Assembly (NCBI GenBank): GCA_030522415.1
Contig: CM060127.1
Coordinates: forward strand, 3,975,707 to 4,039,706
Direction: 5' to 3'
Length of the DNA stretch: 64,000 nt
From: Channallabes apus
Taxonomy: Eukaryota; Chordata; Actinopteri; Siluriformes; Clariidae
Part shown: positions 31,801 to 41,911 of the stretch, piece after piece
Layout: every line of letters begins with the position of its first letter
Position numbering within the stretch: the first letter of the stretch is position 1
The notes under the pieces: generated by a model
What the model saw: only the letters and a program-made list of their open reading frames with translations
What the model was told of the DNA's origin: nothing
The model's database searches: none
Position numbers and translations under genes: made by a program

Positions 31801-34663
31801 ATTTCCACAGTATATTTAATATATTAAATTGCAATAATCAATGTGAATTATATAAACTGAGAGTGAAGAGTGTGTCATTGTCTCTCTGCAGTTTATATAG
31901 ATGTGATATCTCAGATGAAGGCTGTGCTGCTCTGAGTTCAGCTCTGAGATCAAACCCCTCACACCTGAGAGAACTGGATCTGACTTGGAATAATCTCAGA
32001 GACTCAGGAGTGAAGTGTCTCTCTACTGTACTGGAGAATCCTCACTGTAAACTGGAGACACTGAGGTAAAATCATCTCTCTGAGAGTCACATGACCAGCT
32101 CCTCAGTAAGACACATTTAGCATTTGCTACATACTTTTAGATTGTGAATGACATAAAACTTAAACTCAATGAAACTTAGTGAATGACATAAAACTTAATG
32201 TGTCATGAGTTTTTTTTTCTCAGACAGACATACTGATTTTTTTCAAAGAATTCAGACAGTTTATAATTCACTAGCTCACTCCCATCTTATGTTCATAAAA
32301 AATATGGAGTGATTGATGAATCTTCTATCTGAAAAAGTAATGTAAAAATTATACACGTCAATCATAAATGAAGGTTATGTGAGATTTAATGGCTATTTAT
32401 TTCATATTTTGCTACATTTACATTTTACTTAATTTATATTTATAAATGTAAAAATATGATTATAGTGTTGGAAATTGGTAATATTGGTAATATTTTGGGT
32501 GGCTGAAACGAATTATGTGCATTTATATTATTTCCTGTTGGAAAAAGCGTTTTTCCAATACGAAATTTGAAATGGAAAAGTTGCTGAACTCATGTGTGAC
32601 TCCTGACCTTATAGAGTGAAGAGTGTGTCATTGTCTCTCTGCAGGTTGCGTGATTGTGATATCTCAGATGAAGGCTGTGGTGCTCTGACTTCAGCTCTGA
32701 GTTCAAACCCCTCACACCTGAGAGAACTGGATCTGTCTGTGAATATTCTCAGAGACTCAGGAGTGAAGTGTCTCTGTCCTGGACTGGAGAATCCTCACTG
32801 TAAACTGGAGACACTGAGGTAAGATCATCTCTTTGGGAGTCACATGACCTGCTCCTCAGTAACACACATTCTCCAATAGTGAGACTGAAGCAATAAATAA
32901 TTGCCATTGAATAATTATAAAGGTGTTGACTAAAACAACATGCATGAGGAATCACAAAGTTTTCATTTTCTGCAAAGGAAAAGTACTCGAACTAGTTACT
33001 TTTATCAGAAAGTAACGCTGTAATGTAACTGATTACTTTTTAAAGACTTTAAAAATTAATGTCCCCCAACACTGTTGTCCACATACCCAAACAAGACTAA
33101 AAATATCTGAAAGAAACCTGGTTTTCTGTGGACCTCAGTGCTTATTTTAATCACCCAGTACAGCTTACTTGCATGGACTGACATCCACACAAACACTTCT
33201 CTAAATCATTCTAGATAAGGGAGTCTGCTAAATGCAAATTAAACTCCCCAGTATGTTTCAGACATAATAGTGCAGTAGTCTTTGTGAATGACACAAAACA
33301 GTGAAGAGTGTGTCATTGTCTCTCTGCAGGTTGTGCGGTTGTGATATCACAGATGAAGGCTGTGCTGCTCTGACTTCAGCTCTCAGCTCAAACCCCTCAC
33401 ACCTGAGAAAACTGAATCTGTCTTGGAATAAATTTGGAGACTCAGGAGTGAAGTGTCTCTGTCATGGACTGGAGAATCCTAACTGTAAACTAGAGACACT
33501 GAGGTAAGATCATATATCTGAGAGTCACATGACCAGCTCCTCAGGAAGTTACATTTACTGTAGCATTTTCTAAGTTATTTTGGCGATATCACCACTAGGG
33601 CTTCCACTTCTACCAACAACATCAGTGATCTTACTGTAGGTTTAGCACCTATGCTATCAGCACCAGTGTTATATTTAGTATTAGTACAAGGATTAGCTTT
33701 AGGCTGAATCCCAATTCTACCCCTTACCCCTACACTTAGCCCTACCCCTCCGTTTGGCGCGTTCACGTGAAGGGGTAGGGGTGTTTATGGTGATGTTAAG
33801 GGGTAGAAAATAGAATTGGGATTCAGCCTTAGTGTCAGGATTGTTTGCAGTTATTATTCTTAGTATTATTGCTGGGCACAACACTGACATTTATGTATTG
33901 ACATTACTGCTCACCTGCTAACTGTCTACCACTCTTCTAGTGCCGTATCTCGGCTTTGTCGGCCCCTGAACTCTCCAGCTGCACCACTCCATGTAAACAA
34001 CTCAACTTTTTATACCCAAAGTTTGATCATTGGAAACATCTCATTACTGGGGAACATAATGTAACTGCTTACATTATTGAGGGCTTCATCTTGGTTATTA
34101 ATGAACAAAAGTATTGTGGCGTGGGCGGGGTGACGGCTGGCGACCGTCATGCCTTGCGGGGGTTTTCTGTGTGTCCACCATGAGAGAGAGAGGTGTTTAG
34201 GTTAGTGACTTCGGCCAAGTTGGGTGTGTTTATGTGTGTGTGCTTGACCTGTGTATGTGTGCTTGTGCTGAGAGTAATAAACTACTCCCCAGCCATTTGC
34301 ATTGTGGAGCAAGTAAGCTCACTCGTCCTCCAAGATCCCTGCTAGCGTCGAAAAACGCTACAATATCATTATATGACATACGGATTTAAGATTGCTATGA
34401 CTCTATTTATAAAAATTCCTGCTGAACTGATCTGCCTGATCTGCGTTTTGAACTGAGAAGGTGAAAAGTGTGTCATTGTCTCTCTGCAGTTTGTGTGGTT
34501 GTGATATCACAGATGAAGGCTGTCCTGCTCTGACATCAGTTCTGAGTTCAAGCCCCTCACACCTGAGAGAACTGGACCTGTCTCAAAATAAGGTTGCAGA
34601 TGCAGGAGTGAAGTGTCTCTGTGCTGCCCTGAAGAGTCCTAACTTTAAACTGGAGATACTGAG
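18288..34663 (+). CDS. NLRC3-like fish NLR-C receptor gene (span of recognised exons)
   Basis: The span joins a short 5' exon (18288-18340), the FISNA-NACHT exon (22192-23994) and six LRR exons (25934-26107, 30365-30538, 31892-32065, 32645-32818, 33330-33503, 34490-34663). All junctions have AG acceptors and GT donors and every junction splits a codon after its second base, so the joined frame stays open for about 966 residues. The family acts in the cytosol as ATP-dependent innate immune sensors; fish genomes carry large, fast-evolving NLR-C sets. No stop codon follows the last exon here and no B30.2 exon was recognised downstream, so the 3' end is unresolved. Introns are crowded with transposons. 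Whether the gene is expressed cannot be told. Confidence 0.8.
19336..19540 (-). pseudogene. ZBED/hAT transposase N-terminal remnant
   Basis: The - strand frame has the His pair of a BED finger ([10 protein letters not shown]) followed by [14 protein letters not shown], a hallmark of ZBED-type hAT transposases. The Cys pair (PVCVLC) is at about 20285-20305, separated by the LTR insertion exactly within the frame. The protein ends soon after, so only the DNA-binding part remains. Confidence 0.75.
19541..20250. repeat. Solo LTR inserted in the hAT transposase relic
   Basis: The 710-bp segment starts TGTAGCAC and ends GCGTTACA, and is flanked by GTTG on both sides (19537-19540, 20251-20254). Removing it with one GTTG rejoins the BED-finger frame (codons for MRPN followed by KLGRHLE on the - strand), confirming the boundaries. 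It has AATAAA near its end and a CpG-rich promoter-like part at about 19675-19770. Its family is not identified. Confidence 0.8.
20990..21515. mobile_element. hAT MITE nested in the hAT element
   Basis: Imperfect terminal inverted repeats (CAGTGGTGTCAA and complement TTGACACCTCTG) with a perfect 8-bp duplication CCGCCTTG (20982-20989 and 21516-21523). The subterminal parts carry the ACTTTTACTC/AAGTACTT-type repeats common in fish MITEs. There is no coding frame. The middle is a G-rich minisatellite. Confidence 0.9.
21187..21345. repeat. G-rich minisatellite inside the MITE
   Basis: Four to five copies of a unit with TTGCGCGTTCTGATCATGCG followed by a G run of 8 to 19 bases. One run (21245-21263) has 19 G residues. 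Confidence 0.9.
22192..23994 (+). CDS. NLR FISNA-NACHT exon
   Basis: The exon follows CCCTTTTACAG and ends at GCTAA before GTAAGT; reading straight through gives an early TAA at 23996-23998 that splicing removes. Counting from the ATG at 18288, the FISNA region covers roughly residues 46-115 (phrase [14 protein letters not shown]), Walker A is GVAGIGKT (119-126), Walker B is LFIFDGLDE (189-197), and helical NACHT-associated domains follow with [12 protein letters not shown] and [20 protein letters not shown] is fish-specific and precedes NACHT in NLRC3-like proteins. The frame is uninterrupted over 600 codons with no missing motif visible, so the oligomerisation ATPase module looks functional. 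Confidence 0.92.
24170..25013 (-). mobile_element. Decayed L2/CR1-like LINE fragment in NLR intron
   Basis: Segments match the LINE at 7680-8220 in order on the - strand (phrases [18 protein letters not shown]; forward TAGTCCAACCTAGG at about 24996). It is split at 24485-24656 by a small hAT MITE. Confidence 0.7.
24485..24656. mobile_element. Small hAT-like MITE
   Basis: Perfect ends TAGGGCTGCACGATAT and ATATCGTGCAGCCCTA, flanked by near-identical 8-bp sequences cTTAATAG and gTTAATAG. Non-coding; related debris occurs at about 20360-20440 and 63480-63560. Confidence 0.85.
25024..25130. repeat. Terminal part of a fish DNA-transposon-type repeat
   Basis: The sequence CAGTGGAACCTTGGATTGCG is a repeat end seen widely in fish genomes as I recall. 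The opposite end was not found, so the extent is uncertain. Confidence 0.45.
25731..25846. repeat. TC/AC compound microsatellites
   Basis: A TC tract (25731-25756), an AC tract (25757-25774) and a longer AC tract (25803-25845) lie about 90 bp upstream of LRR exon 1. Confidence 0.95.
25934..26107 (+). CDS. NLR LRR exon 1
   Basis: The 174-nt exon lies between CCTTTAG and AAGTAAGATC. It encodes one LRR pair of the ribonuclease-inhibitor type with [15 protein letters not shown] and the exon-end signature NPHCKLETL. Its start ([11 protein letters not shown]) is the most diverged of the set. A large microsatellite field lies just upstream (25725-25850). Confidence 0.88.
26108..26703. other. NLR intron sequence, no feature beyond shared exon flank
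   Basis: The first 60 bases resemble the flank after other LRR exons; nothing else is recognised. Confidence 0.5.
26704..28017. mobile_element. 1.3-kb insertion flanked by TTAA (solo LTR or TTAA-specific element)
   Basis: The segment runs TGTAGCGCCCCCTACC to GGTGGGTTACA and is flanked by TTAA on each side (26700-26703, 28018-28021). Ends of TG...CA type fit a solo LTR with a 4-bp duplication; TTAA also fits piggyBac or Kolobok. A CpG-rich patch at 27230-27480 could be a promoter. No long coding frame exists. Confidence 0.6.
28022..28818. other. NLR intron sequence, nothing recognised
   Basis: AT-rich sequence without coding frames or clear repeats, apart from a short AC tract near 28772-28785. 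Confidence 0.45.
28819..30151 (-). mobile_element. Decayed Tc1-like transposon, antisense to the NLR
   Basis: Inverted ends CAGTGCCATGAAAAAGTATT and its partner (TTTTTCACAGCACTG) are flanked by TA. On the - strand, remnants of transposase ([21 protein letters not shown]) match the family at 16624-17978. Many indels and a SINE insertion (about 29050-29336) make it inactive. Confidence 0.85.
29050..29336 (+). repeat. Family A SINE within the Tc1 relic
   Basis: The conserved body (GTGCATGGAGTTTGTATG, GGGTTTCCTCC, CCAAAGACATGCAGATTAGG) and tail (AAAGCGGTATAGAAGATG) are present; the tRNA-like head is mostly missing. Transposase sequence resumes at about 29337. Confidence 0.85.
30365..30538 (+). 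CDS. NLR LRR exon 2
   Basis: The 174-nt exon follows CTCCTTGCAG and ends before GTAAGATC. It encodes [33 protein letters not shown] and NPHCKLKTL. Intron sequence just upstream (AGAGTGTGTCATTGTCTC) is shared with later LRR exons. Confidence 0.9.
30768..30945 (-). repeat. tRNA-derived SINE (family B), diverged
   Basis: On the - strand it runs from GTGTAGCTCAGTAG through a box B-like GGTTCAATCTCC to a tail resembling AAATGTAAGTCG. It matches 35389-35602. Confidence 0.7.
31100..31310 (+). repeat. 3' tail fragment of the L2/CR1-like LINE
   Basis: Matches the LINE tail at 6720-6900 in the opposite orientation: AGTCTTTCCTTGCCACCGTC and GCTGCTTTCCGACAATGTCA, ending in AAATAAAATT-type sequence. Confidence 0.6.
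31892..32065 (+). CDS. NLR LRR exon 3
   Basis: The 174-nt exon follows TCTCTCTGCAG and ends before GTAAAATC. It encodes [33 protein letters not shown] and NPHCKLETL, with the same phase as its neighbours. Confidence 0.9.
32645..32818 (+). CDS. NLR LRR exon 4
   Basis: The 174-nt exon follows TCTCTCTGCAG and ends before GTAAGATC. It encodes [33 protein letters not shown] and NPHCKLETL. Downstream intron sequence (GAGTCACATGACCTGCTCC) repeats that after the other LRR exons. Confidence 0.9.
33330..33503 (+). CDS. NLR LRR exon 5
   Basis: The 174-nt exon follows TCTCTCTGCAG and ends before GTAAGATC. It encodes [33 protein letters not shown] and NPNCKLETL. Confidence 0.9.
33702..33828. mobile_element. 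127-bp Harbinger-type MITE
   Basis: Inverted ends GGCTGAATCCCAATTCTA and its complement TAGAATTGGGATTCAGCC (one extra base inside), flanked by TTA on both sides (33699-33701, 33829-33831), the PIF/Harbinger target. Most of it can fold into a hairpin. Confidence 0.85.
34115..34362 (+). repeat. Putative small solo LTR
   Basis: The 248-bp segment starts TGTGGCGTGGG and ends AAACGCTACA, has a GC-rich first half and an AATAAA signal at about 34280. Flanking bases do not give an exact duplication, so the call is tentative. Confidence 0.4.
34490..34663 (+). CDS. NLR LRR exon 6
   Basis: The 174-nt exon follows TCTCTCTGCAG and ends before GTAAGGTC. It encodes [33 protein letters not shown] and SPNFKLEIL. 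It is the last well-preserved LRR exon before the 14-kb composite insertion. Confidence 0.9.
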
Positions 34664-35388
34664 GTAAGGTCATCTCTATGAGCGTCTCATGACCTGCTTT
34701 TCAGTTGAAAACTGCTGCAGCTGCAGTGTGTTCAAGTGTCACCTGCAAACAGGGAGGGGCAGGTGAAACTGGCAGGTAAAATGCAATAGTTACCCCAGTA
34801 TGTACAGTAGTTTAATTAGCAAGATGATATACTGTATTTGTGTTTTTTCCTTGGGTTGTCAGGATCCAATAAAAGAAGCCACTGATAATTATAGGGTTAA
34901 GGCAAAAAAAAAAAAAAAAAAACAATCATCACAAGCCTTTTTTCCACATTCTCATTCCCACGAAACTTTTAAGTGTTAAAATGGTGTCAAAACAAAACCC
35001 AGAATCTGGGGAAGACAACATCATGAAGTCCACATCCTTTGCTGACCCTCGTTAGTATGAAACATAGCCACTATTGTTAGCCAAGACCCAGTATCTGCAT
35101 GCTGAGACCATGTTTGTGTACTTTGTTCTTCATCCAGTGAATGAACAGTCTTTAACACTAGAAGTGCAGAGCACCAGTCATTTTCACCGCAATGGGGGAA
35201 ATAAAATACTTCACACTCAATCAAATTCCAGGACCCTCCTTTCATGACTTTTTCATGACAGATCTGTGAGCTTAATCACCCTGCATGCTTACATTTTCAA
35301 AATCGCACCAATAGAGGCCAGTATAAAGCTATTTTGCTCTTATTTACGTGAAATTGCTGACAGCTGCGCGGCGGCATGACGTTTCCTT

Positions 35389-35602
35389 GACGTATATTTA
35401 CATTTACATTTACATTTAGGCATTTGGCAGACGCTCTTATCCAGAGCGACTTACATTTTTATCTCATTACACATCTGAGCAGTTGAGGGTTAAGGGCCTT
35501 GCTCAAGGGCCCAACAGTGGCAACTTGGTGGTTGTGGGGTTTGAACCTGGGATCTTCTGAACCGTAGTCCAATGCCTTAACCACTGAGCTACCACTGGCA
35601 CA
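35389..35602 (-). repeat. tRNA-derived SINE (family B)
   Basis: Read on the - strand: GTAGCTCAGTGGTTAAGGC (box A type), CAGGTTCAAACCCC (box B), then a body with TGAGCAAGGCCCTTAACC and a tail of ACATTTAC-type repeats. It lies inside the left arm of the piggyBac-like composite. Confidence 0.85.
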
Positions 35603-35620
35603 TATTTCATTCCATATATG

Positions 35621-35625
<5 letters not shown>

Positions 35626-35651
<26 letters not shown>

Positions 35652-35675
35652 CTGTATATATATATATATATATGC
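35626..35675. repeat. AT microsatellite
   Basis: Two AT tracts separated by ACTGT. Confidence 0.9.
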
Positions 35676-36270
35676 TTCCGTGAAATATTGACAATTCGCC
35701 ATTCATTCCCGCATTGATAATCAGCGATATTTTATAAGGAATTTTAGGGATTTAGCTCTACTTAATTTTATAATGTTTTAAGGAAATTCATTAGTTCGTT
35801 CATTCTATTGCGTTTGAATAAATCAGATCTACCACAGGAGATAATAAACTATGCTATGTCATAACCGAAGCAAACACCACGATTATGCCTCGTTTCTTTC
35901 GGTGTTGCTAGGCAATGGACCACGCGCCTAATCGGGAATGTGGAAATGATGTGTGCCCGTTCAATAAGAACTAAATCAAAGATTTTGGTAACTACACTGG
36001 GTGTAACATCTGCATAGTGACACTAAACAGCTGAAGTACTTCACTTTTCCGTTATGGTAACATAAGCACCTCGGATACCTGTCGCTGCTGCTGTGGAAAT
36101 ATCATGCTACGGATATTAAATATAGAATATTTATTGAAAGAAAAACTAATACCATTATAAAATATATAACGTATTGAAACTTATCGAAAAATTATTCGAT
36201 TAATTTACAAGATGTACGGAGATGTATTTTTTATTTATTTATTTATTTACAGATTACAGTACAAGCCTAT

Positions 36271-37042
36271 TGTCACATACCAGCCAGATCAACCCAGCAC
36301 CTCCAGACCCTAGAATTCCACTCCAGGTTTTTCCCCAGCAAGCTCACCTGCCGCTCTAGCACACCTGTAACCGATCATGCAATCACCTCTAGGCTTTTTA
36401 AGCACGCTGAGAAAGCCATTCAGTGCCGCAGTATCTTACTCGTGTGCCTCGCGTTTGTTTTGTCCAAGTGATTTTCTAGTCTACCTAGCCTGTTGTCTAC
36501 CCTGCCTGTTTTTCGGATTTCTCTCTTGTCTACGCCCCTCCTGGTACCTCTGCTGTTGTCGGACTGATTAATGTGTATGACCTCGCCTGTTTTCAAGACT
36601 TCGGATTTGTACTCACGATTTGGATTCATTCGCTCTCGCTGCTGGATTTCCGGATATCGACCCTTGCATGGATAAAGACGATTCTTCTAGCCACCACTTC
36701 GCTTACTTCATCAGTCGGCTTCCTCCTCCAACGCGATCACCCCGCTTTCGAGCACTCTCGTGTTCGCAGAGAAAAGACATCCACGGTGAGCACTTTATCT
36801 TCACATTCACAGAAGAGAATAATCCGTTGCACTCCATCGTACCTACTAAGCGAACTGATAATAAGGAACGAATCGCAAGAACACGAAAAGATTGCCCGTG
36901 TTCGGCTTCCGGGATTGTGGAGATTCCCCCGCATCATAGCCCCGCCTCCTCTCTCGTCACTAAGGGCTTCCCCAGTCACCAAGCACACACAGCCACTACT
37001 TCTCTCCCCTGCTCCTGCTGCAGTGACTCACCCAAGCTCTGG

Positions 37043-37073
<31 letters not shown>

Positions 37074-37164
37074 AAAGGATTAAATACTACTTTTTATCAC
37101 TTAATTCCTGTTTGTCTGCTATTGGGTTCATTGCCACTCAATCATCTGTGAACCGCCCGTGACA
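36271..37164 (+). repeat. 5' LTR of Gypsy element 2
   Basis: This 894-bp LTR contains an AT tract at 37044-37068. Open frames within it are not genes. Confidence 0.9.
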
Positions 37165-37177
37165 GTATACTGCGGCC

Positions 37178-37620
37178 ATGACGGACCCAGCGGACATTCC
37201 TCGCCCTAGATCTAGCCTTCGAACCAGACATCAGCTCAGATCTAGCGTACATTCTGATGCCCGATTGCGTCAGGCTGTCGCTCAGCAAGGAGCTTTGATC
37301 AACTCTCAGCAGCAAAGTCTCCAGCAGATCTCCCAGGCCTTGTCTCAGCTGTCGGCTCAGTTCCAACAGATATGCACTGTTCTTCCTTCTACCTCGGCAC
37401 CCCCGGCTCGACGCGAACCGTCCCTACCATGACATGAACCTCACCTACCCAATCCTCAACCATACAATGGCGACCCCGGAACATGTCGCTCCTTCTTGTC
37501 TCAGTGTTCTCTGGGTTTTTTTCCCGGATCTCACCAGATGAGCGACAACGTCAGGTTCAGATGGGGGCGTGCCTTTATTGTGGGCAACTCGGACATCTAC
37601 GTCTCCAGTGCCCATTAAAA
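37178..37620 (+). pseudogene. gag: Gag remnant of Gypsy element 2
   Basis: The ATG at 37178 opens an 84-codon frame like the N-terminus of Gag (MTDPADIPRPRSSLRTRHQL) that stops at 37432. Traces of the middle ([10 protein letters not shown]) follow, then the sequence jumps to the zinc knuckle [14 protein letters not shown] at about 37570. Compared with the Gag at 9890-10798 about 450-500 bases of the capsid region are missing. Confidence 0.85.
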
Positions 37621-40600
37621 AGCAAGACCCCCCCAGTGAACATAGGCACACTGGAGGGGGCATGCCAAAACCAATCGCCTAGGAACCGCTCACTTCTCCC
37701 CGTCAGGCTACTTTGGGACAGTCGCTCCCACGTGCTTCACGCTCTCATCGACTCCGGCTCGGATCAGAATTTAATCAGTGCTTCAAAAGTCGAGGAACTG
37801 CATTTGCCAACCGTTCTCCTGGAACCGCCATTGTCTGTCCAAGCCCTCGATGGGACACTCCTTCCCCCTATTACCCGGCGAACCGCTCCGGTAATACTGG
37901 GGACATCCGGGAACCACTCGGAGGAGATATCATTCCTAGTCATGCCAAAAGCTCAAGCCCAGCTCATTCTTGGACGACCCTGGCTCATCCGCCACAACCC
38001 ACAAATAGACTGGCAGAACAATACCGTCCTTGGATGGAGCCCCCTCTGCCTAGCATCATGTCTTAAGTTGGTGCTCAGTCCCTCTCCAGTAATAGCCTCC
38101 CCTGAGGAGTTTCCTGACCTCTCCTCGGTCCCAAGTGATTACTCTGATCTCAGAACGGTCTTTAGCAAGTCCCGGGCTACTTCTCTACCTCCACACCGAC
38201 CCTATGACTGCGCCATTGACCTCCTCTCTGGCACGACTCCACCACGGGGGCGTCTCTACTCGCTCTCCCAACATGAAAGGGGAGCCATGGATAAGTACAT
38301 CTCAGAATCATTAGCCGCCGGCATCATCCGACCGTCATCATCACCCGCCGGGGCAGGCTTCTTCTTCGTGTCCAAAAAAGACGGGTCCCTGCGCCCCTGT
38401 ATTGACTACAGAGGGCTTAACGACATCACCGTTAAAAACTGGTATCCCCTACCCCTGATGTCAACAGCCTTTGACCTCCTGCAGGGGGCCCAGGTCTTCA
38501 CCAAGTTGGATCTCCGTAGTGCCTATCATCTTGTTAGAATCAGAGAGGGAGACGAATGGAAGACCGCTTTTAACACCTCATCGGGTCATTATGAATATCT
38601 CGTAATGCCTTTCGGTCTGGTCAACGCTCCGGCAGTCTTCCAAGCCTTGGTCAACGATGTCCTTAGAGACTTCATCAACGTATTCGCCTTTGTCTATCTG
38701 GATGACATTCTCATCTTCTCTCGCTCCATAGAAGAACACACAAGACACGTTTGCCAGGTGTTTCAAAGGCTTCTTGAGAACCAACTCTTCGTCAAGGCTG
38801 AGAAATGTGAGTTTCATCGCACCACTGTTTCCTTTCTGGGCTTCATCATTGCTCCCTCCAAGATCCAGATGGACCCCGCCAAGCTGCGAGCGGTTACTGA
38901 CTGGCCCCTTCCAACCACCCGTAAAGACCTCCAGCGCTTTCTGGGCTTCGCCAATTTTTACAGGCGATTTATCCGTGGTTATAGTTCTGTAGCCATGCCA
39001 CTCACCTCCTTGACCTCAGTAAAGAGCCCATTTATCTGGACTAAACAAGCAGCCGGGGCATTACAAGAACTGAAGACACTGTTCACGTCAGCTCCAATTC
39101 TCCAACAGCCTAATCCTTCCCTTCAGTTCGTGGTCGAGGTGGACGCCTCAGATTCTGGGGTAGGGGCGGTGCTATCACAAAGATCCCCCAAGGACAACAA
39201 GCTGCACCCCTGCTGTTTTTTCTCCCGCTGACTCTCACCCACTGAGAGAAACTACGGCATTGGGGATCGAGAACTACTGGCTGTAAAACTGGCATTGGCG
39301 GAGTGGAGACACTGGCTGGAAGGAACCGAGGTTCCGTTCCTGGTCTGGACAGACCACAAGAACCTGGAATATTTAAGAACCGCCAAACGTCTCAACTCCC
39401 AACAAGCTAGGTGGTCTCTGTTCTTTTCACGCTTCAATTTCTCCCTGTCCTACCGCCCGGGCGATAAGAACACCAAACCGGATGCGCTCTCCCGTCAGTT
39501 TTCACCAGTCCAGAGTCACACAGCCGATGCCACAATTTTGCCTCCCCAATGTCTGGTAGGGGTGACACTACTAGACATCGAGTCACGAGTCAGAACAGCA
39601 CTCAACCAGGGGTCCGGCCCCCCAGAGACACCAACAGGCAAACTCTTTGTCCGAAGGGCAGAACGGCCTTATGTCCTGGAATGGGGACATGGCTCAAGGC
39701 TGGCCTGTCACCCAGGGGCGGCGCATACACTGGCCCTTGTCCAGCAACGCTTCTGGTGGTCCACCATGAGAAACGACATCCGTCGCTTCGTAAGTGCCTG
39801 CGACATCTGCGCAAGGAACAAGACCAGCAACAAACCACCTGCCAGTCACCTTAGGCCTCTTCCAATCCCGCACAGACCCTGGTCCCACATAGCCCTCGAT
39901 TTTGTCACTGGGCTCCCCGAGTCCGAAGGTCACACCTGTGTTCTCACTGTCGTGGATCGTTTTTCCAAGTCTGCTCACTTCGTTCCCCTCTCTGGTCTCC
40001 CCACCGCCAAAGAGACGGCGGACCTGCTGATTACTCATGTTTTCCGACTTCATGGACTCCCGATGGACATTGTATCGGACCGGGGACCCCAGTTTGCAGC
40101 AAAATTCTGGTCCACCTTCTGCAAACTAATCGGTGCTACGCCCAGCTTATCTTCGGGGTATCACCCACAAACTAATGGGCAGACGGAGCGGGCCAACCAG
40201 AGCCTGGAGACAGCCATCCGGTGTATGACCTCTAAGGAGCCTCGTTCCTGGAGCCGGATGCTTCCATGGATCGAATATGCCCACAACTCCTTGCCTACGA
40301 CAGCTACCGGTCTCTCACCCTTTCAGTGCTCCCTTGGGTACCAACCTCCCCTGTTCCCTCCTCAGGAAGAGGAGGTTTCGGTCCCTTCGGTTCAAGCCTT
40401 CATTCATAGATGCCGAAGAACTTGGCTAAATGCAAGATTAAAGATCCGCCAGACTGTCTCGGCCTTCAAACGACAAGCCGATCGACGCCGTTCCAGGGCA
40501 CCGCCCTATCGAGTGGGCCAAAGGGCCATGTCTGCCCGTAATATCCCTCTCAAAACCGTCTCTCGGAAACTTTCCCCCAGGTTTCTTGGCCCATTTACAA

Positions 40601-41013
40601 TCATTAAACTCATCAACCCCTGCACTGTCAGACTCCGCCTTCCCTCCACTATGCGTCGGATAAACCCCTCATTTCATGTCTCCCAGATCAAACCTCTGGT
40701 CTTCTGCCCACTAAATCCACCCTCCCGCCCAGCTCCTCCTCCCCAAGTCATCGATGGTGGTGAAGCATTCACCGTACGAAGACTGCTGAAGGCTCGGCGA
40801 CGAGGCAGGGGCCTCCAGTACCTAGTAGATTGGGAGGGCTATGGCCCAGAGGAAAGAAGCTGGATTCCGTCAAGACTAATTTTGGATCCATCTCTCATTG
40901 AGGATTTCCACAGACAACATCCTAACGCACCAGCCAGAACGCCAGGCGGCGTCCGTAGGAGGGGGGGTACTGTCACATACCAGCCAGATCAACTCAGCAC
41001 CTCCAGACCCTAG
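37483..41013 (+). pseudogene. pol: Pol of Gypsy element 2 with one in-frame stop
   Basis: One frame runs from the deleted gag end through protease ([10 protein letters not shown]), reverse transcriptase ([20 protein letters not shown]), RNase H (VEVDASDSG), integrase ([25 protein letters not shown]) and a chromodomain (YLVDWEGYG, about 40820). A single TGA at 39229-39231 interrupts it in RNase H, where the element at 9090 has CGA; a CpG transition explains it. Otherwise the domains look complete. The stop should prevent synthesis of integrase. Confidence 0.9.
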
Positions 41014-41752
41014 AATTCCACTCCAGGTTTTTCCCCAGCAAGCTCACCTGCCACTCTAGCACACCTGTAACCGATCATGCAATCACCTCTAGGCTTTTTA
41101 AGCACGCTGAGAAAGTCATTCAGTGCCGCAGTATCTTACTCGTGTGCCTCACGTTTGTTTTGTCCAAGTGATTTTCTAGTCTACCTAGCCTGTTGTCTAC
41201 CCTGCCTGTTTTTCGGATTTCTCTCTTGTCTACGCCCCTCCTGGTACCTCTGCTGTTGTTGGACTGATTAATGTGTATGACCTCACCTGTTTTCAAGACT
41301 TCGGATTTGTACTCACGATTTGGATTCATTCGCTCTCGCTGCTGGATTTCCGGATATCGACCCTTGCATGGATAAAGACGATTCTTCTAGCCACCACTTC
41401 GCTTACTTCATCAGTCGGCTTCCTCCTCCAACGTGATCACCCCGCTTTCGAGCACTCTCGTGTTCGCAGAGAAAAGACATCCACGGTGAGCACTTTATCT
41501 TCACATTCACAGAAGAGAATAATCCGTTGCACTCCATCGTACCTACTAAGCGAACTGATAATAAGGAACGAATCGCAAGAACACGAAAAGATTGCCCGTG
41601 TTCGGCTTCCGGGATTGTGGAGATTCCCCCGCGTCATAGCCCCGCCTCCTCTCTCGTCACTAAGGGCTTCCCCAGTCACCAAGCACACACAGCCACTACT
41701 TCTCTCCCCTGCTCCTGCTGCAGTGACTCACCCAAGCTCTGGTATGTATGTG

Positions 41753-41811
<59 letters not shown>

Positions 41812-41906
41812 CATTAAAGGATTAAATACTACTTTTTATCACTTAATTCCTGTTTGTCTGCTATTGGGTTCATTGCCACTCAATCATCTGTGAACCGCCC
41901 GTGACA
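40971..41906 (+). repeat. 3' LTR of Gypsy element 2
   Basis: It is 936 bp because of an expanded AT tract (about 41756-41811). The run AGGAGGGGGGG just upstream is the likely polypurine tract. Confidence 0.9.
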
Positions 41907-41911
41907 CCTAT

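Larger units (their letters stand above)
36271..41906 (+). mobile_element. Ty3/Gypsy chromodomain retrotransposon 2, damaged
   Basis: LTRs at 36271-37164 and 40971-41906 begin TGTCACATACC and end GCCCGTGACA; the 5-bp duplication CCTAT (36266-36270, 41907-41911) is perfect. The LTRs differ at about eight bases, mostly C/T or G/A at CpG, and in an AT tract length, so this copy is older than the one at 9090. Gag has a large deletion and pol one nonsense codon. Confidence 0.93.

Noticed and set aside
34664..35150. B30.2 exon expected after the LRRs
   Set aside because: No open frame of suitable length or recognisable motif was found in the sequence following LRR exon 6.
36573..37075. Open frames in the second Gypsy LTR (also 41273-41893)
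   Set aside because: Same reason; they run into AT microsatellites.
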